64,000 nt of DNA from positions 1 to 64,000 of the forward strand of contig NZ_JALGBX010000035.1 of assembly GCF_022808175.1 (NCBI RefSeq), read 5' to 3'. Positions 31,401 through 39,062 of the stretch are shown piece by piece. Made by a program: the position numbers and the translations under genes. This DNA comes from Streptomyces sp. AP-93 (lineage in GTDB: Bacteria; Actinomycetota; Actinomycetes; Streptomycetales; Streptomycetaceae). The notes beneath the pieces were generated by a model, which saw only the letters and a list, made by a program, of their open reading frames with translations, was not told the DNA's origin and ran no database searches. Every line of letters starts with the position of its first letter. The stretch's first letter is position 1.

Positions 31401-32455
31401 GCTCGGTCCCCTTCCAGGACGGCGACCAGGTTCTGCTGGAGGCAGGGGCCGGAGGTGGCGTGCGCGACGGCCCGGTCGGACTCGCCGCGGTGGATGCGGG
31501 CGGCCGCCTCGCCGATCCGGATCAGGCCGGCGGCCATGATCGGGTTGGCGGCGAGCGCTCCGCCGGAGGGGTTGACGGCGACGTCCCCGCCGAGCCCGAG
31601 GGCCTTGCGCAGCACGACCTCCTGGGAGGAGAAGGGTGCGTGCAGTTCGGCGGTGTCCACCGGGGCCTCGAACACGCCCGCGTGTTCGGCGGCGATCCGC
31701 GTCGACGGGGAGTCGGTGAGGTCGCGCAGCCCGAGGCTGTGGGCCTCGATGCGGTGGTCGATGCCGGTGATCCAGGCGGGCCGCTCGCACAGCCGGCGGG
31801 CCACGTCCCCGGCGGCCAGGATGACGGCGGCCACGCCGTCGCCGATGGGCGGGCAGTCGCCGGTGCGCAGCGGGGCGACCTGGTACTCGCCCTGCGCGAC
31901 GGTTCCGCTGAGCTGGGCGTGCGGGTTGGCCACCGCGGAGGCCCGGCTGCGGGCACCGATCGCGGCGAGCCCGGCTTCGTCGGTCTCCCCCGCGTCGATG
32001 AGCGCCTGGGCCTGGAGGGCGGCCAGGGCCACCGAGTCGGGCCAGAGCGGAGCCACGTAGTACGGGTCGAGCTGGCGGGTCAGCACGTCACGTACCGACC
32101 CCGGGGAGGACTTCCCGTACGAGTAGACGAGCGCGGTGTCGGCCTCGCCGGTCTGGATCTTGACCCAGGCCTCGTAGAGGGCCCAGGCGCCGTCCATTTC
32201 GACGTGCGATTCGGAGATGGGCGGCCAGGCGCCGACTCCGTCGAGGGTCATGGTGAAGGAGAAGGCCCGGCCGGCGAGGTAGTCGCTGGAACCGGAGCAG
32301 GTGAAGCCGATCTCGCCGGCCTTCAGTCCGGTGGCGGCCAGCACTTGGTGCAGGACCGGCATGACCATCTCGACTTCGCTGACCTCGTCGGTACGGCGCA
32401 GGTGATCGCTCTGTGCGAAGGCGACCACCGCGACCTCACGGGCGTATCGGGCCAT
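31397..32455 (-). CDS. ltp4: Ltp4-like sterol-carrier thiolase-fold protein
   Basis: This 352-residue protein overlaps the DUF35 gene by one base (TGATG) and the ltp3 gene by four. It shows the thiolase fold (VAVVAFAQSDHLRRTDEVSE, then SGSSDYLAGRAFSFTMTLDG). In place of the catalytic Cys region it has SHVEMDGAWALYEAWVKIQ, so the canonical thiolase nucleophile is absent. The C-terminal signature is NPSGGALAANPIMAAGLIRI. This is the pattern of Ltp4, which with Ltp3 is needed for C-24-branched sterol side-chain loss in Rhodococcus and Mycobacterium. It is translationally coupled to both neighbours, so a stable complex with the DUF35 protein is likely. Confidence 0.8.
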   Translation of the reverse strand: MARYAREVAVVAFAQSDHLRRTDEVSEVEMVMPVLHQVLAATGLKAGEIGFTCSGSSDYLAGRAFSFTMTLDGVGAWPPISESHVEMDGAWALYEAWVKIQTGEADTALVYSYGKSSPGSVRDVLTRQLDPYYVAPLWPDSVALAALQAQALIDAGETDEAGLAAIGARSRASAVANPHAQLSGTVAQGEYQVAPLRTGDCPPIGDGVAAVILAAGDVARRLCERPAWITGIDHRIEAHSLGLRDLTDSPSTRIAAEHAGVFEAPVDTAELHAPFSSQEVVLRKALGLGGDVAVNPSGGALAANPIMAAGLIRIGEAAARIHRGESDRAVAHATSGPCLQQNLVAVLEGDRA

Positions 32456-33420
32456 CAGATGAGCTCCTTGTACACGTCGTAGTCCGCGTCCGGCTCTCCG
32501 GTGGGGCGGTAGTGGTCGGGGTAGCGCCCGCCCTCGGTCCAGACGGGTTCGACCCGCAGCCCCATCCGCACCTGGTCGTACGGGATGCCGCCGATCCGGC
32601 CGTGGAGGGCGAGGCCGGCGCCGTCGAGGGCGATGTGGGCGTAGACGTAGGGCACTTCGATATCGAGGTTCTTGGCCTTGATGTTGACGATGCAGTAGGT
32701 GGTGACGGTGCCGGCCGGCCCGACCTCGACCCGGTCGGTCGTCGCCACCCCACAGGTGGGGCAGGCGCCGCGCGGGGGCACGTACACCTTGTGGCAGGAG
32801 GGGCAGCGCTCGCCGATGGTCTTCTGCTCGGAGAGCCCGGCGATGTACGCGGTCTGCGCGCGTCCGGGGCTGTACGAGTAGTCGAGGCGCGCCTCGGCGA
32901 CGATCCCGGTGACGGCGTCGGCGAACTCCCCGCTGTGCGGGGTCGCGTGCGCATCCGCCGCCTCCCCTTCCCCCGCGGGCTCGAAACAGGCGATGTCGGT
33001 AATGGACCCCGTCCGCTCCGCTGCCCAGCGCACGCGGACCCGCATCCCGGTGGCGACGGCATCGGGCCCGGGGGCGTCGAGGGCGTGCAGGAGGGCGGTG
33101 TCGGCGCCGTCGAGGCGGACGAGCACCCAGGCGAAGGGCGTGGCGAGGGGCTGGTTGGGTCGCGGCGACCCGTTCCAGGCCCAGGTGGTGACCGTCCCGG
33201 TGGCGCCGACCTCGACCAGGTCGCGGATCTCCTCGGCGGTGACGGGGTCGTACTCGACGGGCGGCACCATCACCTTGCCGTCGGCGGTCGTGACCCCGAG
33301 GACGACCCCTTCGCGCAGCCCGGTGAGGAAGGCGCTCTGCACGGGGCCGAGGGAGCGGGTGAAGGGGAACTCGACGACGAGGGGTGCGCGGAGGATCTCG
33401 GGTGGCGACGCGGCTGTCAT
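32455..33420 (-). CDS. DUF35 (zinc-ribbon/OB-fold) partner of the Ltp proteins
   Basis: The ATG at 33420 has a GGAG site seven bases upstream and gives 321 residues. It looks like two tandem DUF35 OB-fold domains: a first without zinc ligands (TVTTWAWNGSPRPNQPLATP) and a second with a Cys4 zinc ribbon (CPSCHKVYVPPRGACPTC at about 204-221) followed by an OB fold (VEVGPAGTVTTYCIVNIKAK). DUF35 proteins bind Ltp-type aldolases and acyl-CoA and complete the active site. It resembles Rv3521 in length and position, directly before ltp4. The N-terminal extension in the same frame is repeat sequence, not coding. Confidence 0.85.
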   Translation of the reverse strand: MTAASPPEILRAPLVVEFPFTRSLGPVQSAFLTGLREGVVLGVTTADGKVMVPPVEYDPVTAEEIRDLVEVGATGTVTTWAWNGSPRPNQPLATPFAWVLVRLDGADTALLHALDAPGPDAVATGMRVRVRWAAERTGSITDIACFEPAGEGEAADAHATPHSGEFADAVTGIVAEARLDYSYSPGRAQTAYIAGLSEQKTIGERCPSCHKVYVPPRGACPTCGVATTDRVEVGPAGTVTTYCIVNIKAKNLDIEVPYVYAHIALDGAGLALHGRIGGIPYDQVRMGLRVEPVWTEGGRYPDHYRPTGEPDADYDVYKELI

Positions 33421-33477
33421 GGGTGGGTCTCCGATGTGTGGGGTTACGAGAACGGGTGGGCGGCCGCCGGGCGTCAG

Positions 33478-33664
33478 CCCTGTGCCGTCAGGCGTGGGTC
33501 CGGTGCCGCCGGGCGCATGCCTGGTGTCCCCGGGCGTAGGTCCGGTGCCGCCAGGCCTACGTCCGGTCCCGCCGGGTGTCGGTCCGGTGCCCCCCTGGCG
33601 TATGTCCGGTGCCGCCGGGGACTGCGTCCGTACCGTTGGGCAAATCCGGTCCCGCCGGGCGAAC
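33478..33664. repeat. Degenerate tandem 21-bp repeat array
   Basis: About nine imperfect units near GTCCGGTGCCGCCGGGCGTAG (21 bases each, five of them exact in length between 33498 and 33602) fill the gap upstream of the DUF35 start. On the minus strand the array would encode a GGTGPTP-like seven-residue repeat in frame with the DUF35 gene, but nothing in it resembles a domain. The rest of the 33421-33892 gap holds the paired repeat described next and no gene. Confidence 0.75.
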
Positions 33665-33766
33665 ATCCAGCCCCTCCGGCGTTTGAGGAGCGGGGTCCGG
33701 GGCGGAGCCCCGAAATCCAGCCCCGCCGGCGTTTGAGGCGCAGGGGTCCGGGGGCTGGCCCCCGGC
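33665..33766. repeat. Two direct copies of the ATCCAGCC...GGCGTTTGAGG element
   Basis: Two 50-base direct repeats, each starting ATCCAGCCCC and containing GGCGTTTGAGG followed by a GGGGTCCGGGG hairpin, are arranged head to tail. Each is related to one arm of the inverted repeat at 25650-25816, so this family is present in at least two loci of the window. Confidence 0.7.
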
Positions 33767-33892
33767 AACGGTGCCGCACCCGTGCCCCGGCCCGGCGCCA
33801 CCGGAGCACCGGCACGGGCATCAGCGCCGGCACGGACACGGGCACCGGCATCAGCGCCAGCACCCGCACCCGCACGGGCGCAGCCCAGACGG

Positions 33893-34693
33893 CTACTCCC
33901 GCCGATACACCGCGGGCCGCTTCTCCGCGAAGGCCCGCGCCCCCTCCTTGGCATCGGCCGTGTCGAAGATCGGCCAGCCCCGCAGCAGTTCGGAGGCGAG
34001 CCCCTCCGTCTCCGTCATCTCGGCCGTCTCGTAGACGGAGGCCTTCACCGCCTCCACCGCCAGCGGCCCGCACGCGTTGATCCGCTCCGCGATCTCCAGC
34101 GCCGCGGCCAGCGCCGTCCCGTCCGGTACCACCCGCCCGACGAGCCCGATCCGCGCCGCTTCTTCGGCCGCGTACGGCCGCCCGGTCAGCAGCATCTCCA
34201 GCGCGTGCGTCCGCGGGATCTGCCGCGGGAGCCGTACCGTCGACCCGCCGATCGGGAAGAGCCCCCGCTTGACCTCGAAAAGACCAAACGTCGCTCCCTC
34301 CCCCGCGACCCGGATGTCGGTCCCCTGGAGGATCTCCGTCCCGCCGGCCACGCAGTAGCCCTCGACCGCCGCGATGATGGGCTTGCGCGGCCGGTGGTGG
34401 CGCAGCATCGCCTTCCAGTGCAGGTCGGGGTCGGCCTTGAGCCGGTCCCGGTACTGGTCGCCCGCCATGCCCTTGCCGGCCAGCGCCTTCAGGTCCATGC
34501 CGGCGCAGAAGTCCCCGCCGGCCCCCGTCAGCACCACCGAGCGGATCGTGTCGTCCGCGTCGGCCTCCAGCCAGCCGTCGTACAGCCCCACCAGCAGCGG
34601 CAGCGAGAGCGCGTTCTTCGCCTCGGGCCTGTTCATGGTGAGCACCAGCGTGGCTCCGTGGCGTTCCACGGTCAGGTGTTCTGTCCCACCCAT
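33893..34693 (-). CDS. echA19: Enoyl-CoA hydratase, EchA19-like
   Basis: This 266-residue crotonase shows LVLTMNRPEAKNALSLPLL, the oxyanion-hole motif LTGAGGDFCAGMDLKAL near 55-70, and a second AAVEGYCVAGGTEILQGTDIRV (split here: the GTEILQGTDIRVAGE string is a strong EchA19 signature) with the catalytic Glu region following. The C-terminus DAKEGARAFAEKRPAVYRR also matches EchA19. EchA19 hydrates an enoyl-CoA formed in sterol side-chain degradation. It is divergent from fadD19 across a KstR-type operator, as in Mycobacterium. The 3-prime flank is 470 bases of repeats rather than the next gene. Confidence 0.88.
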   Translation of the reverse strand: MGGTEHLTVERHGATLVLTMNRPEAKNALSLPLLVGLYDGWLEADADDTIRSVVLTGAGGDFCAGMDLKALAGKGMAGDQYRDRLKADPDLHWKAMLRHHRPRKPIIAAVEGYCVAGGTEILQGTDIRVAGEGATFGLFEVKRGLFPIGGSTVRLPRQIPRTHALEMLLTGRPYAAEEAARIGLVGRVVPDGTALAAALEIAERINACGPLAVEAVKASVYETAEMTETEGLASELLRGWPIFDTADAKEGARAFAEKRPAVYRRE

Positions 34694-34716
34694 TGCCGTC
34701 CTCCCGTCTCAAGACC

Positions 34717-34730
34717 TAGAACAGGTTGCA
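34717..34730. promoter_or_regulatory. KstR-type operator between echA19 and fadD19
   Basis: TAGAACAGGTTGCA fits the KstR consensus TnnAACnnGTTnnA at all eight fixed positions. It lies 24 bases upstream of the echA19 start and 138 bases upstream of fadD19, in the position where KstR acts in mycobacteria. KstR is a TetR repressor released by a sterol-derived CoA ester. No kstR gene is in the window. Confidence 0.7.
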
Positions 34731-34867
34731 GGAGGGGCGGGTGCAGTTCAATAGTTTTCTGACACCCAGTCAGATTTCTTGGACGGTCCCCTTCCCTGTT
34801 GGGGTTGGCGACGCTCTAATGACCGCCGAGCAGACCAGCCATGGGATTTTCTGGGTCAGGAGGACCG

Positions 34868-36511
34868 GTGGAGTACAACATTGCCGACCTGTTCGAGTCG
34901 GTCGTGGACGTGGTCCCGGACCGCGAGGCCCTCGTGTACGTGGACCACCCCGGGACCGGCGCCGAGCGCCGCCTCACGTACGCGGAGCTGGACGCGGCGG
35001 CGAACCGCATCGCGCACCATCTGCTGGACAGCGGCCTGAAGGCCGGTGAGCACCTGGGCCTGCACCTCTACAACGGCATCGAGTACCTCCAGACCGTCCT
35101 CGCCTGCCTGAAGGCCCGCCTGGTACCGGTGAACGTGAACTACCGGTACGTGGAGGAGGAGCTCGTCTACCTCTACAACGACGCCGATCTCGCCGCGCTC
35201 GTCTTCGAGGGCGAGTTCACCGAACGGGTCGCGGCGGCCCTCCCGCAGACGACGAAGCTCCGTCACCTGATCCGCGTCGGGCCGACCCCCGAGGGCGCCC
35301 CGGAGCCCTCCATCGCGCCGGTCGCGTACCCCGACGCGGAGGCGGCCGGCTCGCCGGACCGCGGATTCCCGCCCCGCTCCCCGGACGACCTGTTCATCAT
35401 CTACACGGGCGGCACGACCGGTATGCCCAAGGGCGTCATGTGGCGCGCGGAGGACCTCTTCTTCGCGGGCCTCTTCGGCGGAGAACCGACCGGCGAACCG
35501 GTGAAGCGGCCCGAGGAACTGGCCGAGCGGGTCGCGTCGAAGGGCGCCGGGCTCACCTTCTTCCCTGCGCCGCCGCTGATGCACGGCACGTCCACGCTGA
35601 CGTCCTTCATCGCCTTCAACTACGGGCAGCGGGTGGTCATCCACCGCAAGTACGCGCCCGAGGAGGTGCTGCGCACGATCGAGAAGGAGAAGGTCTCCAG
35701 CGTCTCGCTGGTGGGCGACGCCATGCTGCGGCCGCTCATCGACGCCCTCAACGGGCCGCTGAAGGGCACCGACCTGTCCTCCCTCTTCAGCGTCTCCTCC
35801 TCCGGCGCGATCATGTCGGAGACGGTGCGCGCCGAGTTCCAGGCGCTCGTGCCGAACGTGATGCTCCTGAACAACTTCGGCTCCTCCGAGTCCGGCTCGA
35901 ACGGCCGCGCCACGAACGACTCCAGCCCGGAGAAGGGGTTCCGGCTGGAGGTCAACGAGCGTACGCAGGTCGTCGACCCGGTCACCCACGAGCCGGTGCC
36001 GGTCGGCGAACCGGGACGGCTCGCGCAGCGCGGGTACGTACCGCTCGGGTACTACAACGACCCCGTCAAGACCGCCGAAACCTTCTTCCAGAAGGGATCC
36101 GAGCGGTGGGTGCTGCTCGGTGACATGGCGACCGTGGACGAGCAGGGCATCGTCACCGTCCTCGGCCGCGGCTCCCAGTGCATCAACACGGGCGGCGAGA
36201 AGGTGTACCCGGAGGAGGTCGAGCAGGCGCTGAAGTCCCACCCGGACGTCTACGACGCCCTGGTCGCCGGGGTCCCGGACCCGAAGTGGGGCAGCCACGT
36301 CGCCGCGGTGGTCGAGATCCGGGCGGGCGCGGCCGAGCCGACGCTGGACGACATCCAGGCCCACTGCCGCACCAAGCTGGCGGGCTACAAGATCCCGCGC
36401 CAGCTCGTCATCGCCCCCGCCATCCAGCGCTCGCCGAGCGGCAAGGCGGACTACCGGTGGGCGAAGTCGGTGGCCACGGAGGCGGACACGGACGCGGACG
36501 CCGCGAGCTGA
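34868..36511 (+). CDS. fadD19: Steroid/fatty acyl-CoA synthetase, FadD19-like
   Basis: The GTG at 34868 has AGGAGG about 5 bases upstream and gives 547 residues; FadD19 of Mycobacterium has 548. The AMP-binding signature IIYTGGTTGMPKGVMW is at about 177-192 and the C-terminal catalytic Lys is in RSPSGKADYRWAKS near 522. The N-terminal EYNIADLFESVVDVVPDREA and HPDVYDALVAGVPDPKWGS also match FadD19. The enzyme activates C-24-branched sterol side-chain acids to CoA esters. It is the divergent partner of echA19 and probably KstR-controlled. The in-frame upstream ATG at 34841 lacks a ribosome site. Confidence 0.87.
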   Translation: MEYNIADLFESVVDVVPDREALVYVDHPGTGAERRLTYAELDAAANRIAHHLLDSGLKAGEHLGLHLYNGIEYLQTVLACLKARLVPVNVNYRYVEEELVYLYNDADLAALVFEGEFTERVAAALPQTTKLRHLIRVGPTPEGAPEPSIAPVAYPDAEAAGSPDRGFPPRSPDDLFIIYTGGTTGMPKGVMWRAEDLFFAGLFGGEPTGEPVKRPEELAERVASKGAGLTFFPAPPLMHGTSTLTSFIAFNYGQRVVIHRKYAPEEVLRTIEKEKVSSVSLVGDAMLRPLIDALNGPLKGTDLSSLFSVSSSGAIMSETVRAEFQALVPNVMLLNNFGSSESGSNGRATNDSSPEKGFRLEVNERTQVVDPVTHEPVPVGEPGRLAQRGYVPLGYYNDPVKTAETFFQKGSERWVLLGDMATVDEQGIVTVLGRGSQCINTGGEKVYPEEVEQALKSHPDVYDALVAGVPDPKWGSHVAAVVEIRAGAAEPTLDDIQAHCRTKLAGYKIPRQLVIAPAIQRSPSGKADYRWAKSVATEADTDADAAS

Positions 36512-36532
36512 CCTTTCGTACGCGCACGTTTG

Positions 36533-36562
36533 CGGGCCCGGAACCCTGTGGGTTCCGGCCCG
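36533..36562. terminator. Shared terminator between convergent fadD19 and hydrolase genes
   Basis: A stem of about 13 bp with one bulged C (CGGGCCCGGAACCC with GGGTTCCGGCCCG) and loop TGT lies between two convergent genes and can serve both. Confidence 0.75.
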
Positions 36563-36607
36563 TACGTGCTACAGGCGGGCGGCTGCGTAGCGTCGGGCGG
36601 GCGCCGC

Positions 36608-37498
36608 TCAGGCCCCGGTGGCCAGGAACCGCTCGACGCGGGCCGTGAACCACGGCGCTTCGTCCAGCCACGGGAAGTGCCCGCCGCCCGGCTGCACGTC
36701 GACGACGCCCCGCGCGAAGAGCTGCGCGAGCCGGGCGGCGAGGGCCGAGGACGGGTTGGAGTCCAGCTCCCCGGCCAGGACCAGCACCTCTCCGGCGAAC
36801 CGGCCCAGCGCGGCCCGGGTGGCGGGCGGGTCGCAGGCACCCGGGCCGGCGAAGGCGGCGGAGGCCTCGGCGTTCTTCTGGACCGGGCTCAGTACCGCGT
36901 GGGCGCGCGCCGCCTCGCCCCAGCGCCCGTAGGCGAGCGGCATCGCCGACGCCCAGTCGGCCTCGTCGGGGACGCCTCCGGCGGCCAGGGCGGCCAGCGC
37001 CCGCTCGTAGGCCGCGATGGCCGTGTCGTAGGGCTCGCTGCCGGCTCTCCGGCGGACGTCCGCGAGGCGGACTTCCGGGGACTCGGTGAGGTCCACGGCC
37101 CAGCAGGTCGGCGTGATCAGGGCGAGGCGGCGCACCCGCCGCGGGTGCGCCGCCGCGTAGAGCAGGGCCAGGTTGCCGGAGGCGGAGTGGGCGAGCAGGT
37201 CGACGCCGTCCAGGCCGAGGTGGATGCGCAACGCCTCGACGTCGGCCACCTGGTGGTCGACCCGGTACGTCGAGGTGTCGGCCGGGACCGCGGAGTCCCC
37301 GGTGCCGCGCAGGTCGAGCAGGATCAGCCGGCGCCCGGCGGACAGTCCGCCGAGGTCGCCCAGGTAGGCGGAGGCCCGCATGGCGCCGCCGGGGAGGCAG
37401 ACGAGCGGCTCCCCTTCACCCTGGACGTGGTACGCGAGTTCGGTTCCGTCAGGGGCGGTGAAAGTAAAGGTGCAGGTGGAGGGCGTGGAGGTCGACAT
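36608..37498 (-). CDS. Alpha/beta hydrolase
   Basis: The ATG at 37498 gives 296 residues (ATGs at 37504 and 37507 are alternatives). The oxyanion strand LVCLPGGAMRASAYLGDLGG is at about 33-52, the nucleophile elbow LLAHSASGNLALLYAA holds the catalytic Ser near residue 100, the acid is probably the Asp in LVLAGELDSNPSSALA and the catalytic His is in QPGGGHFPWLDE near 283. The substrate is unknown; such genes often hydrolyse esters or act as thioesterases. It is divergent from paaK and convergent with fadD19, and the gap to paaK contains a PaaR-like operator, so it may belong to the same regulon. Confidence 0.85.
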   Translation of the reverse strand: MSTSTPSTCTFTFTAPDGTELAYHVQGEGEPLVCLPGGAMRASAYLGDLGGLSAGRRLILLDLRGTGDSAVPADTSTYRVDHQVADVEALRIHLGLDGVDLLAHSASGNLALLYAAAHPRRVRRLALITPTCWAVDLTESPEVRLADVRRRAGSEPYDTAIAAYERALAALAAGGVPDEADWASAMPLAYGRWGEAARAHAVLSPVQKNAEASAAFAGPGACDPPATRAALGRFAGEVLVLAGELDSNPSSALAARLAQLFARGVVDVQPGGGHFPWLDEAPWFTARVERFLATGA

Positions 37499-37564
37499 GG
37501 GCATCATCCCAGCAGACGATCACCCGTTCGAGTAATTGATTTGGCCGCCGGGGTCCGGCAGGCT

Positions 37565-37578
37565 ACCGAATGATCGGT
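37565..37578. promoter_or_regulatory. PaaR-like operator upstream of paaK
   Basis: ACCGAATGATCGGT is an inverted repeat of the form ACCG-N6-CGGT, the spacing of the corynebacterial PaaR (TetR-type) phenylacetate operator; the centre is TG where the usual core is CG. It lies 29 bases before the paaK start and also faces the divergent hydrolase gene. Confidence 0.5.
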
Positions 37579-37606
37579 CGGTTGACTCGGACAAGGGGTG
37601 GGCGGC

Positions 37607-38917
37607 ATGGGTACGTACACGCAGGGCCACGACGATGGTGCGGACGAGGGCGAGCGGATGGGCCGGGACGAGCTCGCGGCGCTCCAGTTGACCCGGCTGC
37701 GGGCGACCTTGCGCCGGGCGTACGACCGGGTGCCCTTCTACCGGCAGGCCTTCGACAAGGCCGGTCTGCATCCCGACGACTGCCGCTCCCTCTCCGATCT
37801 CGCCCTGTTCCCCTTCACCACGAAGTCCGATCTGCGCGACCAGTACCCCTTCGGCATGTTCGCCGTGCCGCGCTCCGAGGTCCGCCGCATCCATGCGTCC
37901 AGCGGCACCACGGGCCGCCCGACCGTCGTCGGGTACACGGACGGCGACCTGTCCACCTGGGCGGACGTCGTCGCCCGCTCGATCCGCGCGGCGGGCGGCA
38001 GGCCCGGCCAGATCATCCACATCGCCTACGGGTACGGCCTGTTCACCGGCGGTCTGGGCGCCCACTACGGCGCGGAGCGCCTGGGTTGTACGGTCGTCCC
38101 CGCCTCGGGCGGGATGACGGACCGCCAGGTCCGGCTGATCGAGGACTTCCGGCCGGAGGTCATCATGGTGACCCCCTCCTACATGCTGACCCTGCTCGAC
38201 GAGATGGAGCGCCAGGGCATCGATCCCCGCGCCACCTCCCTCCGTACGGGGATCTTCGGCGCCGAGCCGTGGACGGAGGAGATGCGCCGCGAGATCGAGG
38301 AACGGCTGAACATCGACGCGGTGGACATATACGGGCTCTCGGAGGTGATGGGCCCGGGTGTCGCACAGGAGTTCGCCGAGACCAAGGACGGCCTCCACAT
38401 ATGGGAGGACCACTTCTATCCGGAGGTGGTCGACCCGCTGACGGGCGCCGTGCTGCCGGAGGGGGAAGCCGGGGAGCTGGTCTTCACCTCGCTGACCAAG
38501 GAGGCCATGCCCGTCGTCCGCTACCGCACCCGGGACCTGACCCGGTTGCTGCCCGGCACCGTCCGGCCGGCCTTCCGCCGGATGGAGAAGATCACCGGCC
38601 GCAGCGACGACATGATCATCCTGCGCGGGGTGAACCTCTACCCCACACAGATCGAGGAGGTGCTCCTGCGGACCCCGGCTCTGGCTCCGCACTTCCAGCT
38701 CCGGCTGACCCGGCAGGGGCGGCTGGACGCCCTGACGGTGCGGGTGGAGGCACGCCGCGAGAGCGACGCCGGCCAGCGGGAGGCCGCGGCGGCTTCGGTG
38801 GTGCGGGCCGTCAAGGAGGGCATCGGCGTCTCGGTCGCGGTGGAGGTGGTGGATCCGGAGACCCTGGAGCGGTCGGTCGGCAAGATCAAGCGGCTGGTGG
38901 ACCTCAGGGAGGCCTGA
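37607..38917 (+). CDS. paaK: Phenylacetate-CoA ligase
   Basis: This 436-residue cytosolic ligase starts at the ATG at 37607 after AAGGGG. It carries the PaaK-type AMP-binding motif HASSGTTGRPTVVGYTDG near residue 95, FGAEPWTEEMRREIEERLNI, VDIYGLSEVMGPGVAQE and the C-terminal GRSDDMIILRGVNLYPTQIE. This matches the PaaK family, which converts phenylacetate plus ATP and CoA to phenylacetyl-CoA. No paaABCDE monooxygenase, paaZ or paaI genes are nearby, so the product must enter a pathway encoded elsewhere, or a different aryl acid is used. A PaaR-like operator lies upstream. Confidence 0.9.
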   Translation: MGTYTQGHDDGADEGERMGRDELAALQLTRLRATLRRAYDRVPFYRQAFDKAGLHPDDCRSLSDLALFPFTTKSDLRDQYPFGMFAVPRSEVRRIHASSGTTGRPTVVGYTDGDLSTWADVVARSIRAAGGRPGQIIHIAYGYGLFTGGLGAHYGAERLGCTVVPASGGMTDRQVRLIEDFRPEVIMVTPSYMLTLLDEMERQGIDPRATSLRTGIFGAEPWTEEMRREIEERLNIDAVDIYGLSEVMGPGVAQEFAETKDGLHIWEDHFYPEVVDPLTGAVLPEGEAGELVFTSLTKEAMPVVRYRTRDLTRLLPGTVRPAFRRMEKITGRSDDMIILRGVNLYPTQIEEVLLRTPALAPHFQLRLTRQGRLDALTVRVEARRESDAGQREAAAASVVRAVKEGIGVSVAVEVVDPETLERSVGKIKRLVDLREA

Positions 38918-39062
38918 GCCTGGCCCTGACCCTGGCCCTGAGCCGCACACGGGACGGACGAGCGCCCGCGCCGGAGGGCCGGCCGCCGCCGGATCCACCC
39001 CTTCGGGCCCACTCGGGGGGCCTCCCGGGAAGCGGCGGGTCCATCCGGGTAGGGAGAGAGGC

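Noticed and set aside
32455..33954. DUF35 protein starting further upstream, including the GGTGPTP repeats
   Set aside because: The repeat is low-complexity DNA; the ATG at 33420 has a GGAG ribosome site and begins the domain.
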